The notes under the pieces are model-generated. The model had not been told where the DNA came from, did no database searches, and saw nothing but the letters and a program-made list of their open reading frames with translations. Source: Epiperipatus broadwayi (lineage: Eukaryota > Onychophora > Udeonychophora > Euonychophora > Peripatidae). From it: a stretch of 64,000 bases of DNA. The stretch lies in the NCBI GenBank assembly GCA_028023455.1, contig JAQFVV010006342.1:2873001-2937000 (forward strand), given 5' to 3'. Numbering within the stretch: the first letter of the stretch is position 1; every line of letters begins with the position of its first letter. Below are positions 1 to 13,430 of this stretch, piece after piece. A program made the translations under genes and the position numbers.

Positions 1-1121
1 TAAAACTAAGATTTCAAGACACTAAATACAAAGAAAAGCAGACACAATAATTATGATATTAAATAACTAGTAAAACTTTAAACAACAGATTTATTCTTAG
101 ATTGAGCGGAGATTTAACTAGAGATTTATATACCCTGGAAATAAATATTTTTACCTTAACAGTAAAGCAGAGTTCACTGAGTTTTTCAATGACCACAGTT
201 ATTTTGAGTTCAAATTTTCAGGTGGCTTCATTTCTTCATGGTGGCAAGTGTAGAGGCATATTTTGGGATCCTTTCTAATTCAGACTTTCATGGCATGACT
301 GGAAGACAGCTTGGAATCAGGAGTTTATCCTTAGGTAAGTTAACAGAGCATGTTGTAGGTTTGAATACACTTAGCATAAATTTAGTCATCTTGTGAAAGA
401 AAACGTAGGCAATAATACGAAGTCCACTTAACGACAGGCAGCAAAATATATTTTATTAACAGTGTTCCGAGAATGCGTAGCAAGTTTTAAAAAAAAATGT
501 CCAGACTTCCAACACAGTACGAATCTCAACAGGCTAATATAAATGTGTGATAACAAATAGTAGAATTATAAGAAACTGAATTCATTTCTTTCAAGCAGAA
601 TTAGCTTGGTCCAGCCAAGAATAAATATGTCCGAAATTTTTGAGGTTATTTATATCCTCTATCTCCCTCATAATCTTTTTTGTTTTCAATTATAGGACTT
701 AGCCCAGGGCAAATCTTTATCTCCCATTCAACCTTAATTAATAATTCTAACCAGGAATTATCTTATATAAATAAAACAACAATACAAAATTAAATCTCCG
801 CTTTTAAAATTAAACTAAAAATGGATTGTAATTAAAATAAAAGAAACAGGAGTGCAATTAACTTGCCAAAATTAAAAGCTTTCTCCAAAAAAAAAAAAAA
901 CAAAGATTAAAACTTTTAACTTGGAATGTTTTTGCAATTTGTTAAAAAATAAGTGTCAGAAGAAACTTATTTTAAACTAACAAATAAAATATGTTGAAGA
1001 TGAAATTTAAAATTACAGAATTTTACAATATAGCTACATATGTGTGCTATAATTTTATAAAAAGAAAACTTAGAATTAATTTTGCAAGAAGACCTTTGAA
1101 GCGGAGAAAGTTTTCAGTTCA

Positions 1122-1800
1122 ATATATAAACTGCAAGTATTAAATTGATTTAAAGTAAAATCATACATATTAAAGAAATATTTACTAATCTATATATATA
1201 AATTGAAAGTATCAAATTGATTTAAAGTAAAATTATACTGTAAAAGAAAGTTTGTCTACAATATAAATTTGGTAAGCATTTTTTAGGAAAGCAAAAAATA
1301 TCAAACACTTTATCAGAAAGGATGTCTTTATATTTTAAGTTAAAATGATTTATTATACATATTTGTAAATATAGATACATACTAAATAGGATATATACAT
1401 AAGGGATATATATATTAACATGTTACAGAATTATCTAATGATATATATAAATAACCTAGAAGTGACAAATTAATTTAAAGTAAAATCATATATATTAAAG
1501 AAATATTTATTGATATATATAAATTAGAAGTGTCAAATAGATTTAAAATAAAATCACATTCACTATTAAAGAAAGTTTGTTTACAATATAGATTTGGTAA
1601 GCATTTTAAATTTCACTTTTCACACAAAAAGATGATCTTCATATTTTATATTAAAATGATTTATTATGCACATATATAATTATGGACACATTCTCAATAA
1701 GATATGTACATAAGGGTTATACATATTAACTTATTGAAGAAATATGTAGTGATATATATATAAATTATTAGTGTCAAGTCTGTTTAAAGTATAATATGGT
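1122..1800. repeat. Tandem repeat, ~310-320 bp unit, two copies plus a partial third
   Basis: Two units (about 1122-1442 and 1443-1752) and a partial third share the order of landmarks: TATATATAAATT, AGTxTCAAATTGATTTAAAGT, ATTAAAGAAATATTTA, AAGAAAGTTTGT-TACAATATA-ATTTGGTAAGC, AAAATGATTTATTAT, ACATAAGGG-TATA. They are diverged by many substitutions. A related fragment lies at 17037-17168, so the unit is also dispersed. No coding sequence; likely a satellite-like or non-autonomous element. Confidence 0.7.
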
Positions 1801-1848
1801 TGGAAATTTTTATTTACTGTGCCAATACTAAAAACAATAAATAATGAC

Positions 1849-2114
1849 AAAAATATTTTATAGTAAATATTTTTATTTGTTGTGCACTAAAAACCCAAAA
1901 CATAATTGTTTCTTCAACCACAATTGAGGTTTTTAGATTGAACTTGAAATAAATGCATGTTAGAATCCGAAAATTAATTAACTTCATTCCTATGTGGACC
2001 TCCCACACTTTTATTTCAAGTTAATCTAAAAAACCCAATTGTGATTGAAGAAACAATTTTTATTTTTATTTTTAGTACATAACAAATAAGAACATTTACT
2101 ATAAAATATTTTTT
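1849..2114. repeat. MITE-like foldback element, family A, copy 1
   Basis: The left arm (AAATATTTTATAGTAAAT, then TTTATTTGTTGTGCACTAAAAA, TTGTTTCTTCAACCACAATT) returns as its reverse complement on the right (AATTGTGATTGAAGAAACAA, TTTTTAGTACATAAC, ATTTACTATAAAATATTT). A second copy with the same ends and the same central AAAATTAATTAACT-CATTCCTAT-TGGAC block is at 21340-21596. Two copies with matching ends support a non-autonomous DNA element. Target duplications could not be fixed in the AT-rich flanks. Confidence 0.7.
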
Positions 2115-2274
2115 AGTTCTATTTTTCTTTATATTCCAAAGCTATGAAAATTTTTTTGTTTGAAGTATCAGTCAATAATTATTGAGAATATCTAACTATT
2201 ATTTGTGTTATTATTCTTATAGTTTCTCTTTTACTTTCTTTGTATTTTTTTTTATATTCATATATATTACTTTA

Positions 2275-2371
2275 TTATAACTCTTCTTTTATACACTTAA
2301 AATAAAAAATAAAAATAAAGGAGGAATTATATATAAAAAATGGCATTTAAGTGTATAAGAGAAATGTTATA
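2275..2371. repeat. Short foldback (hairpin) sequence
   Basis: The arms are CTTCTTTTATACACTTAAA and ATTTAAGTGTATAAGAG, with about 45 nt of AT-rich sequence between. It is probably the remnant of a small MITE; no other copy was seen. Confidence 0.5.
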
Positions 2372-3495
2372 ATAAATAAATTTATTATCTGTGTTATATC
2401 TTCAACTAATGATATATTTACAAAATTAATTTTAAAAAATTTATATTTAATATCATAAGAAAAATATTGAATTTCAAAATATATATAAAATATCAGAAAT
2501 TAAACAAAATAATAGGAAATATCACAATATTAACATTTTATTTTTGATATTATCTCAGAAATGGAAATATATACTTTAAGATAGTGGTAAGATATCTATT
2601 ATGAGGAAAATGGTTTTATAATCTATGTTAATAATAATAAAGTTGTGTTAACACACATATAACGTAAAGCTGTATAAATTAGCAAATTAATTGTAGTCAA
2701 CAAATTAAAATGGCTAAGCACTTTCGAGAAAGTATATTTCTCATAATCATAATCTATGATAAGAAATATTGGACTTAATCTGAATTTAAAAGAAGCCAAA
2801 TTGTACACATATCCCAATACTAATGATCTTTTATTAAAGATTAAAAATCTGATAGAATCAACTATGTTTGGAAATCAATGTTTAATGAGAGAAACTTTTG
2901 AATGTTACAGAGGATTTTAATTTAAAATTATAAAATAACATAGTAGAACAAATTATGCAGAGATTAGCATATATCTAAACATTTAATATCAAAATGTTAA
3001 TCACAAATTTCTTAATCAAAATATTTATGGCTGAACTGTTATTTCAAATTATTTCTGATGTGAATATTATAATTGGGATTATCATGAATATAAGTTCTAG
3101 ACAGTGGATAATTGGAATATTTTATAGACAGTTGAATCATTACATTCTGATTCTATTCATTTATCAGAAAAGTTTATCATATAATCACTAAAAGAAACCT
3201 ACTAACCAGACTTTTTTCTTTGAAATAATGTTGAAACTTTTATAATTTAATCATCATTTGCTGCATGATTGCATTACAGGTTTAGATTATTTAAACATTT
3301 TAGGTTAGTGTTTATGCAAAAATTGTTTTGTATATGCTTGTTATCTTTCATGGTGATAATGCAATACTTTATATAGTTTATGAAGCCTTATTTATTTGAA
3401 GAAAGTGATAATTTTACTCATTTTATTTAAACTCCTAAAACACATGATTATTGAGTTTTTATGGGTTGTTTTGAGCAAGTGAGAAATTGGTAAGT

Positions 3496-4074
3496 TCAAG
3501 ATGTGATATGTTGGAGTATTTCCATTATTTATGAGTGAATGTTGAATGTACAGAAAATTTTAAACTTTATTTAAACTTTCCAAATACAAACAACTTGTTA
3601 GTAATTACACACAAATAGACAATACAGGTTAGTAATTATACAGCATTTCGAGTAGTATTATTCTCCACTCTTCAGGTGTTGCTGGCCTATATGCAAAAAA
3701 AAAAAATTTGAAGGACTCGGGAGGATTTGAACTAACCCTCTTATATAAATATATCAAATTTCTACTATATGTTGCCTTTGACAGAATAGCTCAGTTGGTA
3801 GAGTGTTTGCTTTAAAATTCGATATTCAAGAATCTAAAGGTGCGAGTTCAACTTCTAAGCGAATATTGTCACTGTGCATATAGGCCAGCAACATCTGAAG
3901 AAGAGTGGAGAATAATACTACTTGAAACGTGTAATTACTAACCTGTATTGTCTATTTGTGTGTTATTACTAACAAGTTGTTTGTATTTGGAAAGTTTAAA
4001 TAAAGTTTAAAATTTTCTGTACATTCAACATTCACTCATAAATGATGGAAATAGTCCAACATATCACATCTTAT
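3496..4074. repeat. Long foldback element with ~195-bp arms
   Basis: The left arm (3496-3690) and right arm (3876-4074) are reverse complements with only scattered mismatches: AAGATGTGATATGTTGGA at the left end matches TCCAACATATCACATCTT at the right end. Shared inner blocks include CTGTACATTCAACATTCACT, AACCTGTATTGTCTATTTGT and GCATATAGGCCAGCAAC. The ~185-nt centre carries tRNA-like sequence. Each arm contains a CTGAAGA...GAAA motif. The arrangement looks like two head-to-head copies of a tRNA-headed or Penelope-tail-like repeat. Confidence 0.8.
3780..3870 (+). repeat. tRNA-like sequence, degenerate
   Basis: It has an A-box-like TAGCTCAGTTGGTAGAG and a B-box-like GGTGCGAGTTCAA, with pairing ends GACA/TGTC. 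The anticodon arm and T arm are disrupted, so it is not a functional tRNA gene but a tRNA-derived SINE head. On the minus strand at about 3702-3780 a second B-box-like GGGTTAGTTCAAATCC is visible, supporting an inverted pair of tRNA-derived units. Confidence 0.55.
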
Positions 4075-4477
4075 AATATACCATCATTATAAACCTTCAG
4101 ACAAATATTGATAAGTTCCATTGTTATCTTTCTGAAAAGCCCAGTAGCTCTTCTTGTTATTTATTCAACTCCTATATATTTCATCATATTATATAGTTTA
4201 TTTTTCAGTAAAGAATTTCATCTGTAATAAAAAAAAAAATACTAAATGCCTTATGTTAGTAAAACTTTAACAATATAACCTAAATGATGTTTGCAACTTT
4301 ATATTCTTTAGTTACTTTAACAGTTACAAAATTCTGCTTATCTACAAAATATCAGTTATTGAAAATACAATTTAAAAGTTGGCAATTATTTTGGTTAACT
4401 AAAAAATATGATGCTTGTACTCATTGTAATTCCATTAAACATACTTATTTTTGTCTCTGAAATTTGTTTCATTAAGA

Positions 4478-4843
4478 CAGGGGTCCCCAACCTTATGCCC
4501 GTGGGCACCGTGGCATCCGCAGACCATTTTATGTGTTCGCCGCTATTCGAACATGATAAAAAATTATTTATCTGATACAAATAAATTTAATTTTTAAAAT
4601 TTCTTAGAAATTATTGTATTATATTGTAATCAAATTGTAAGGCATACTATACTTTTACAGCATAAAAATATAAAGGTTAATTATATGTTAAAATTTTATT
4701 TTTGAAATAAATATTTTTTTGTACATTATGTGTATTATTAACAATATCCAACTATAAATTTATATTGAAAAAATAAATGGTGCCTGCCACCTGGCCGGTA
4801 TTGTAGACTGTGCTCTTAAGTGCAAAAAGGTTGGGGACCCCTG
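4478..4843. mobile_element. Non-autonomous hAT element (366 bp) with 8-bp target duplication
   Basis: The terminal inverted repeats are perfect over 17 bp: CAGGGGTCCCCAACCTT at the left end and its reverse complement at the right. They are flanked by identical 8-bp duplications CATTAAGA (4470-4477 and 4844-4851). An 8-bp duplication and CAGGG-type ends are diagnostic of the hAT superfamily. The interior has no transposase frame and is AT-rich apart from GC-richer subterminal stretches of 40-50 nt. The intact ends and perfect duplication suggest fairly recent insertion. Confidence 0.92.
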
Positions 4844-5403
4844 CATTAAGAAAATCTTTTTACTATAATCCAATTACACACTGCCATTACAAATTACAAT
4901 TGGTTGTTCTTAAAGTAGTATTGAATGGCAAAAATTATAATTAAGTGATAGCAAACTTGTAAAAAATCTTGATTTTATTGAAAAGTTTTTTAATATTACA
5001 AAATTTTTTATCTTCAATTTGAACTTCAGATAACAACGATCTTGGAGAATAAGTACTCCATCTATTTTAGACATATATCGTTTTTTATAGTTTTTATTAT
5101 TTCTTTACTAATAAGATCTGGAATGGATTTTTTATTATTATTGGGTTTTAAAATAAATACCCAATTATTTATTATGCAGATAGAGAAGACTTATGTAGTG
5201 AATGATAAGCATAGATCAAGTTTGACATAAATATAAAAATTTATTAGATAAATTGAAATAATATTCTATAGATATTAAATATGAATTTTATTTAAGTAAT
5301 TTATTCAATAATATAAATTAATTTATTCAAAAATCATGATTGCTTTATATTTACTATAATTAAATTTATTGTAAATATAAATGTTGGCTATATTTAAGAT
5401 TAA

Positions 5404-5495
5404 ACCACTAAACATCACATGATCACCATTCTTTATGCTTACACAAGCTGTTTACACAGAGGTGGATGGGGAGTTTAGCCTCTGTGTATATTTAA
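5404..5495. repeat. Modular inverted-repeat family B, short copy
   Basis: It begins with CTAAACATCACATGATCACC, the recurring terminal module of family B, and continues with CTTTATGCTTA. Then comes a small hairpin, TACACAGAGG / CCTCTGTGTA, around GTGGATGGGGAGTTTAG. The core module of longer copies is missing. Confidence 0.6.
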
Positions 5496-7523
5496 GATTG
5501 CAATTTCTATTTATTTTTTAAAAAGTAAATATGTGATTATGATCGTAAATGGTAATTGTTTATAGTTAATAGTATGGCTGCTATTGTTATAAAATAAAAT
5601 GCATTTTTATTATTAATTAAAGGCTAGACTGTTTAGTAAATGATATTTGTTCTTGGAATTACTGCTAATGATGTTTTATGTGGTTTTTGTTGGGAGTCAT
5701 AGTTATTATTGACATTTTAAAGTTAACATGTAAAGGTAAAGAGAAGTTAATGATATTTCAAGATGATTGATTAATTAGTCACTTATTATATAATCAAACA
5801 ATGAATTGTGATTCAGTATAAAATAAATTCATTGTTTGTTACTGCTAAACTTATGGCATGCTAATAGCTGTGCTATTTTTGCCAATTCAAAAGATGATTT
5901 AAAAAATAGTCTTTATGTTTTGATGTAATTTATAAAAAGAAATTTTAAATAAGTAATGTTCAAAAAATTTTACTGCTTTATTGGCCAATTATAAAGAAAA
6001 ATTTTCAGTTAGTTTGGTTTGGACATTAATCATTTTTGGAATGCAAATCAATTTAAATACATATGGCTTTTTAGATAGAAAGACAAATTCAATATTCATA
6101 TTCTTCTACACATTTAACAAATTAAAAGATAAAATTTATCATTATAATGATATAATTACTTCAACAATATTATTTTTAGGTTAGTTATTAAATTTATTGT
6201 GAGAAAGTAAGTCATTGAAAAATTTCTAATTAATAGGAAAATATGATGATAAAATGATAAAATTAATCTGTATATTTATAAACTTGCTGTGAAAATATTG
6301 CACTTACAATCTTAATATCATGTTTTTTATCAGATTGGGCATATAAAACAGGTGAAGATTAACTTATCACTCTCCCCTAACTTGAGCAATGGTTTCATGG
6401 AAAAGGCAGACTATTTACATTATAAAATTAGCACAAAGAAGCTTTAATGTGGTGAAATATTGATTTATTTTAATTAGAGATGGTATTGGTAAAAATAGTA
6501 TATAATGAAAAGAGCTACAAATAGGTAAATATGTCAGTGAGGAAAATATAATACAGAAAAAGATGTAAGAAAAAATATATATTAAATGAATAGCATGTTA
6601 TATATGGATATATTTGTATTTTGTGGATTTGTAAAGTCATTGCATAATTGAAATTTGATTATTTTTTATTTCTCTATTTTTTTATTTTTTTTTTGGAATT
6701 AGCATGTCCATATTTGTTAGCAAATAGCTGCTAATGGATTAATGCAACATTTTAATAGATTAATTATATGAAGCTGTCTGCTTATAAATAATATTAATCT
6801 TATACAAATATATTACTTTTTTGTATGTAATAATAAAATCTTTACATTAAAAAAAAGGAAGATTTTTATGATTTACGACTTTAGTAATGTGGTTAGACAT
6901 AATTTCTTAGTCATGAACTGAAACATTTGAATTGAAGATTTGGTTTATCCTTTGTAGTATTTGATGTTTAGGTAATATTTATATCATTTAGATTTGTTAG
7001 ATGCAGTTGAAAATTTTAGTATATTAGTATGTTTTTACGTATCTTTCAGAGTTAAAAAAGAATGAATAGAAGTAGCAATAAATATTTTTATCAACAAGGT
7101 ACAATGTGACTCTCTCTTGCATTATCTTAATGTTTTTAAGAATTGTTCTCTTTACTCCAGAGCTATCTGATATCCATTGATTACTCAAGCTTATAATAGA
7201 TGACTCTGGAGTGGAATGACAAGAACAATTTTTAAAAACAATAAGTTGTTCTTTTTTCTCAAACAATAATAAATATTTATTTATTCTTGTAGTGAAAGAT
7301 TTCAATTGTGTTAAATTGTTATTATTAGGTTTTATACTTTGTATGGTTTGATGCAGTGATAGAGTAGCGTCCATGGATAGCAGTCCAGCTCTTAATCAAA
7401 CTTATGAATAGCCGAGTGAAACTTTGATTATTTTTATTTTATTAGGTTTTATAAATTAATAAGATTTACCAGAAGTCTAATTATGGCAACATATTTCATT
7501 AATTATAAAAATAATAATAAATA

Positions 7524-7642
7524 TACCATGATCACCATCTCATACTAGCACATAATTGTTGTAAACAAAGGCAAAACTCTCCATACAGTAGTGCTTGGTT
7601 GGCACAGGGTGGCACTACTGTATGGAGAGTTTTGCCTTTGTT
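7524..7642. repeat. Family B copy with perfect 31-bp hairpin
   Basis: An ATGATCACCATCT module is followed by perfect 31-nt arms (7564-7594 and 7612-7642) reading AACAAAGGCAAAACTCTCC... with a 17-nt loop. The arm sequence GGCAAAACTCTCCATACAGT recurs in the copies near 23.4, 24.1 and 62.2 kb. Perfect pairing suggests recent formation or conversion between arms. Confidence 0.75.
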
Positions 7643-10600
7643 AATAATAAATATACTGGAAAATTTTTGATTAATAATTTACAATAGAGAAGCTATCAAA
7701 AATATGAATATTTTTTATGTTTCTTTTGAATTTCTAGTAGTCAGTTGAAGTTTTTCAGAATAATTGAAGAAGACTTATGAATTAATGTGTGGTTGTGATA
7801 GAGTTGTTTGAACTATATAACTAGTAAACCATTTTTAATAATTTTAACTTAACTTGTTTTATTCATTTGATAGGGATTTTAAAACATTGACCTGAAAAAT
7901 TATTATTATTAAGTGGGTAGTGAAAGAAAACAGGAAATTAAAAGAACTGCAATTCATAAATTTTTTGAATGATTTTTATAATATATATATATTTGAAAAG
8001 CTAAACCAGTTTGTACTCTTTTTTTTTTTTCTAATGCCAGTGAAAATATTTTATTATAATTGCAGTGGTGTTATCTGAATACTTGAGAACATACTTAAAT
8101 ATTTGCTTAATTAAATATATTTTAAATTCCTGTTGATAGAGCAGTTCTCTAAATATTTTGAAAAAAAAAAAAAACTGTTTGTTTGCAGTGTGTTTTTTTT
8201 TTTTTTAATTTTTGAAAGTATCTCTAATATTTATAATGCTTATTCTGAATTATTTGATTATGTGTGATTAGATCTTGATTATTTGTTTTTTTAAATAAAT
8301 GATTTCATCCATCTTATTCCTGATCACTCTTTTTTCCAAAAAATATCTTCTAAAATAAAAATGTTTTAATTTGGTTATTTGATTTTTTAAAATGAATTTA
8401 AAACTTAAGATCATCATGTTTTTCTGGTGTTTTTCTTACTATCCATAAGATTTTTAAAACTTTTTGACACTTACTATTGAAGGCATCATTATCCAACTTT
8501 TGCTTCTATGCAGAGTAATAGAAAATACCATAACCAGAACATTTATCTTTTTAAAGATAATATTTTAAACTTTAAGATTGTTTTTTTAACCTTTAATAAT
8601 AATTTTGCTGAGTGCCAGCATGCAGTTTTTTTTTTTTTTCTTAGGCTTTTTATTGTAGATGGCTAAAATTAGATCTCATTTTTCATCATTTCAAAGTCAG
8701 ATACTACTTCTCTTATATATATAAGTTTATATTATGTTTAGATTAGTTTTTAAATAAATATTTGTTTGTTGTAGGTATTGGTTTAATGAGTGATATTGTT
8801 TTTTCATAACCTACATCAGCTCAGACCTATCTTATCTTTAATATCATTTATCTTTTTTTTTAATCTTTTCCACACTTGTTTCAGTGGATTCATCATAATT
8901 TGTTTTTAATTATATGCCTAATCTGATTTTTTTTCTAATATTTTTTTTTAAGTATTATTTTTTTGTTTTTATTTTTACTTTCCAAACCATATCTGTAAAG
9001 CTTTCAGCCTTTTTTGTATTGTTTAAGTTCCATATAAAGCTAAATTCAAACAAAACTATTAATAAGCATCTGACTTCAGTGAACTGCAGAGTAATCTTTC
9101 TAATCTTATTAATATCCTGATTGCATTTCTCAGTAATATTTTTACAGGTATAATTGTTTTCATGATCAATTAATCAATTTACTATATATTTAAAAGATTA
9201 AACTATTCTATAACTTTGTGTCCAAACTACTATTCTTAAACTTCTATGAATCTCACTTATTTAATATTTTTATTTCATTTATTTTATCTTAAACTTTTCA
9301 CAAATTCTATTTAACATTTTATTTAGATATTGATTTATCATCAGCTAAACTTAATACTGTGAAGCCTCTATTCTCAAATGCATTCTTTATCATTATAAAA
9401 CAATTCATTTAAATAAATATTTAACTAAACACAATTGCATTTAATCAGTATCGATATTTTGGTCTCATACACATTTTGTAATAGTTATCTCTTCTAATTT
9501 ATACTCTTTTTTTTTTTATCAAAATAGTAAAGAAAGTGATCCAATTTATTAAATAATTTATGAAATGAATATAAATTTCCTTATATATTTCAATAATTAT
9601 TATTTTTTCAATTACATCTTTAATTCCTCTGTGTTTTCTAAATTCAAACTTGTTATGTCATCATTTATTTGAGAGTTCAAATGACATTTTGGTCTTATTG
9701 TGGCAATTTGTTTATGACTTTTAAATACATTTTAACAGGAATGAAATTAAACAAAATGTAAAATCTTCCAATCAAATCATAATTATTGAAAAATCATGTA
9801 ATAATTTTAGTCTCCTAAGTCATAACAAATCTTACATCAAATTAAATCTCACATCATTTATTTTTTTAATAAATTTGAAAATTATTGTCTTTGATTTATT
9901 AGTGATTTCTTTCTTTCTTGTCTCAATTCTTTTTATTTATTTTTTTCTACCAAAAAATTATCTAAATCTATTCAGCATATGAACATGTTATTATTTAAAC
10001 TGATTTTTTTCATAAAAACAATTCATTTTTGTTATCAGCAGGAATTTTCCATGTAGAAAACTTTTTTTAAAAAACAAAAACAGTATTCATTAGTTAAAAG
10101 TTTAACATTATAGCTCTACATTTTAACATTTATACCAACAGTAACAATTCATTCTATATTATTCTACTTCAAAGTTGTCTATATAAGCATGAATAATTAA
10201 TGAACATCAGATAGTAGTACCAAACAGATTCTCAGACTAATTTCTAGCTATTGGCTTTTTAGAATTTATATATCCTTTAAACAAGCATTTTCTTTTTTTT
10301 AGCTGCATAGAACTGATATTATTTCAGCAACTATTTATTTTAATGATTTCACTTATATGCTATGTTTAGGCACTTTGGATCTGCTTTATATACTAAACAA
10401 ATATAATATGACTTTCAAAATTATATTTAACCATTGCACCAAAGCATCTCCATTGATAGCATTTCAGCCATATATATAAGTACGAGTATTCAGTGAGCTC
10501 TAGACAATAATGATAAGTCATAGGCTTGGAAAACTTTCAGATTTTGCTTCTGAACATGCCTATCTAATTAATTGGCTTAATAATAATTTACTATTAATTA

Positions 10601-12301
10601 TAAACTAAGATATCTGTCTTGAACAGATCTGTGGACTTCACTTCCTATTGCTATAATTTTGTTCAGATTTTCAAATCTTGTGTTAGCCTAAATTCTATTT
10701 GTCCCTTTTGCAAAAAATGCTCAAGATGATATGTGCCATTTATTTTAGATATGTACATGGTTGGTACAACTCATTACATCAGATTGTCATATGTTTGTCT
10801 CTTAAAATATTGCTACTCAATTATGTTAGAAATTTTAATCCTTACAATGGTTTATTCTACATATTGTCAGAATGTGGACAATGAACTATGTCTTTATTTA
10901 ATGATAAAAAAATATATAAGAAAAAATGTATTTATATAAATTCATACCCAAAATCATATTTAAATGATACCATTCTGGTATCTTTTCTAATTATTTATTA
11001 AACCTGGTTTTATTTCAACACTCCATTTGTTTTGTAACTTATTAACACTGCCTATAATATGTTTTGTCTGTGTTAAGTCTGTTTCAGTAGTTAACTCTTT
11101 ATATTGAATTCTACATTTCTGTATGTATTTTATAGTTTTTTTTTAATGTCATTAAAAGTAAAGTAAGTTGCCATATAGATACATGCAAATGAAGGCCAGT
11201 AGCCAGAAAGTAGTCTGGAGATCTGGTTGGCATTACATTTTTAGTGTCTGTTTGTTTATATAAGCTTATATAAATGGTTAAAGAATACAGTATTTGTTGC
11301 TCTTAGTGATAATAGGTTTATTATTACCATCCTATTTCTATCTCAACTTGTAAATTCCTCTAAATTTTATAAATGCTCTTTTATTCTAATATAGCATTTT
11401 AACTGCTTCTTATCGGTATACAATTGTTTTGTATTTTTTATTTATTTTACACATGATTTCTATTGTTTCATAATCCTAATCACTAATCAGCATATAGATC
11501 TAAATAATTACCAGATCCTCTGTATCTGCTTTTAGCATAAGTTATCAATAATCCATCTTTTAAAGAATTATTGTTTATAAATTTATTGGTTTTTAAATCT
11601 AAGATAATATATGGTCCATTTATTTGTCATTAGGATTGGGTAGCCAACTTTTTTTTTTTAATATCTTTTTTCATACTGTAGTTCCATTTAGCTTGTTCAC
11701 TATCTTAGCGGTTTTTTTTTTTTTTTATAAATTGCTTATTTTATTTTTTTATTTGGCTTGTTTATGATTCTAGTACTTAATGGATTTATTTTTACAATAT
11801 TTTTTATTTGTAAAGATACTTTGGTATTAGAGCTGCATCGTAGGAGAGGTAGGAGACCTTTTCACACCCACAATAAATGTGTAATGTTACAATGATGTCA
11901 AATTGAAACGAAATAAACCTTGCAAGTATACATGTGGAAACATGTTTTTATCTTTATTAATGCGGCCTTTTTATTTTGTAATACTTTGACATTTTCAGTT
12001 GTTGTCCAGATTTCTTTCTGCCATACTTAATGGTATAAAAGAAAGGTTCTGCCAGGATAAAAACCTAATAATAGTCTCATAATTAATATATTTTTTGTGC
12101 TGTTTTTTTTTTTTTTTTAGTTTAAATTATTTATAAAAAAAATACATTTATTAGCATTTCTATTGAAAATCCCAGCATACATTGCAATCATGTGCTACAT
12201 TTTCGGAGGGAAAATTTTTAGTAGAAACCTCCATTTTCTGTAGTAATATTAAATGTTTTGTTTCAAGATGACAATTCCTGTCATATATTATACGATAAAT
12301 A

Positions 12302-12643
12302 TATTATTTAAAAACCCAAATCTTTTACTGTTTATTTAGTAACAATTTTTTTGTGTAATGGCGTCATTTCATTAAGATCGCAAATCACTTTTTTTTTTTT
12401 AATTGGGAATGTCGTTCTTAAAACTTGTTAGTGAGAAAGTCATATATATAGTTAATGTCTTTTTATAAATACTATTTAAAAACCAAAATCATTTACGGCT
12501 TGTTTAGTGCATATTTAAACTAACAATTTTTTTGTGTAATGCCGTCATCATTTCATTAAGATCACAATCAAATTTTTTTTTTTTTTTTGCTTTCAAATGT
12601 CATTCTAAAAAGTTGTTAGTGTCTGAGATGTACATATTTGAAT
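12302..12643 (+). repeat. Diverged direct duplication, ~170-bp unit, two copies
   Basis: Two consecutive blocks share TATTTAAAAACC-AAATC, AACAATTTTTTTGTGTAATG, CGTCATTTCATTAAGATC, a long T tract, and GTTAGTG. The second copy has an extra TCA and a longer T tract. No coding content; a local tandem duplication in the T-rich part of the presumed intron. Confidence 0.65.
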
Positions 12644-13307
12644 GTCTTGTTCAAAATCATATATTTCTTATTGAAAATGATAAATATGTTTTGTTTTTAC
12701 TTTTAGTTATTTTTAGTCCTGCAACATGGAGCATGTATTAGACCTACTGTGTTCATTTCACATTCATATGAAACTCCCCATTAACTTTGTAAATTTTGCC
12801 AAAATATCTTTGTTACACTTTTTTTTTTTTTTGCCAAAAAAGTCATGTACAAAATCCACGTACATGTTATTTTGGTCAGATCCCAAGATTACAAAATTAT
12901 CAGCAGATTGATACGAATGTGAACAGGTGCAGTAAGTCTAATACCTGTTCCGTATTGATTTATGCTCTCAGTTTTTTACTGGAGTAATTTTCTATTTATT
13001 TTCTCTTAAACTCACTAAAAATAATTGCATTTCTCTGCAACTTTTTTGCTAGTATGAAGCAATGTTTTTTATTTTCTGTCTTAGTCAAAACTTTCTTGCA
13101 AAGTTATGAAAATGCATTTATTTTTCTAAGAACATTATAAAATTATCAGTAGTTAATACAGAAGCCTTTTGACAACATTATTCTGATTTTATCTTTAATA
13201 ATTGTTTTATATTTCATGAAAATTGATTTTGTTGTTTTGAAGTAAAACTTCTGTATATGTTTTTTCATATCTTTTCTTGTTACATTCATTACAATTTGAC
13301 TGTTTCA

Positions 13308-13430
13308 TTAAAACAGGCAAATGGATGCCAGAAGGCTTGCACGGAATAGCAATACGTAAAGATAGTTTTGCCTGTTTTAATAACAGTTATAAGCAAGCAT
13401 AAGAAACGGTGATCATGTGATGTTTATTGA
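13308..13430. repeat. Family B copy, internally deleted
   Basis: Joins AAAACAGGCAA directly to the core word ATGGATGCCAGAAGGCTTG, then to TTTTGCCTGTTTTAATAACA, GTTATAAGCAAGCATAAGAA and GGTGATCATGTGATGTTTAT. So both terminal modules are present with most of the core lost. Confidence 0.7.

Noticed and set aside
3780-3870. Functional tRNA gene
   Set aside because: A and B boxes are recognisable, but acceptor, anticodon and T stems are mismatched, and it lies inside a foldback repeat.
7024-7374. 116-codon open frame on the minus strand
   Set aside because: No domain, signal or codon bias; it overlaps a small inverted repeat (ACTCCAGAG...CTCTGGAGT) sharing a word with family B, so it is a chance frame.
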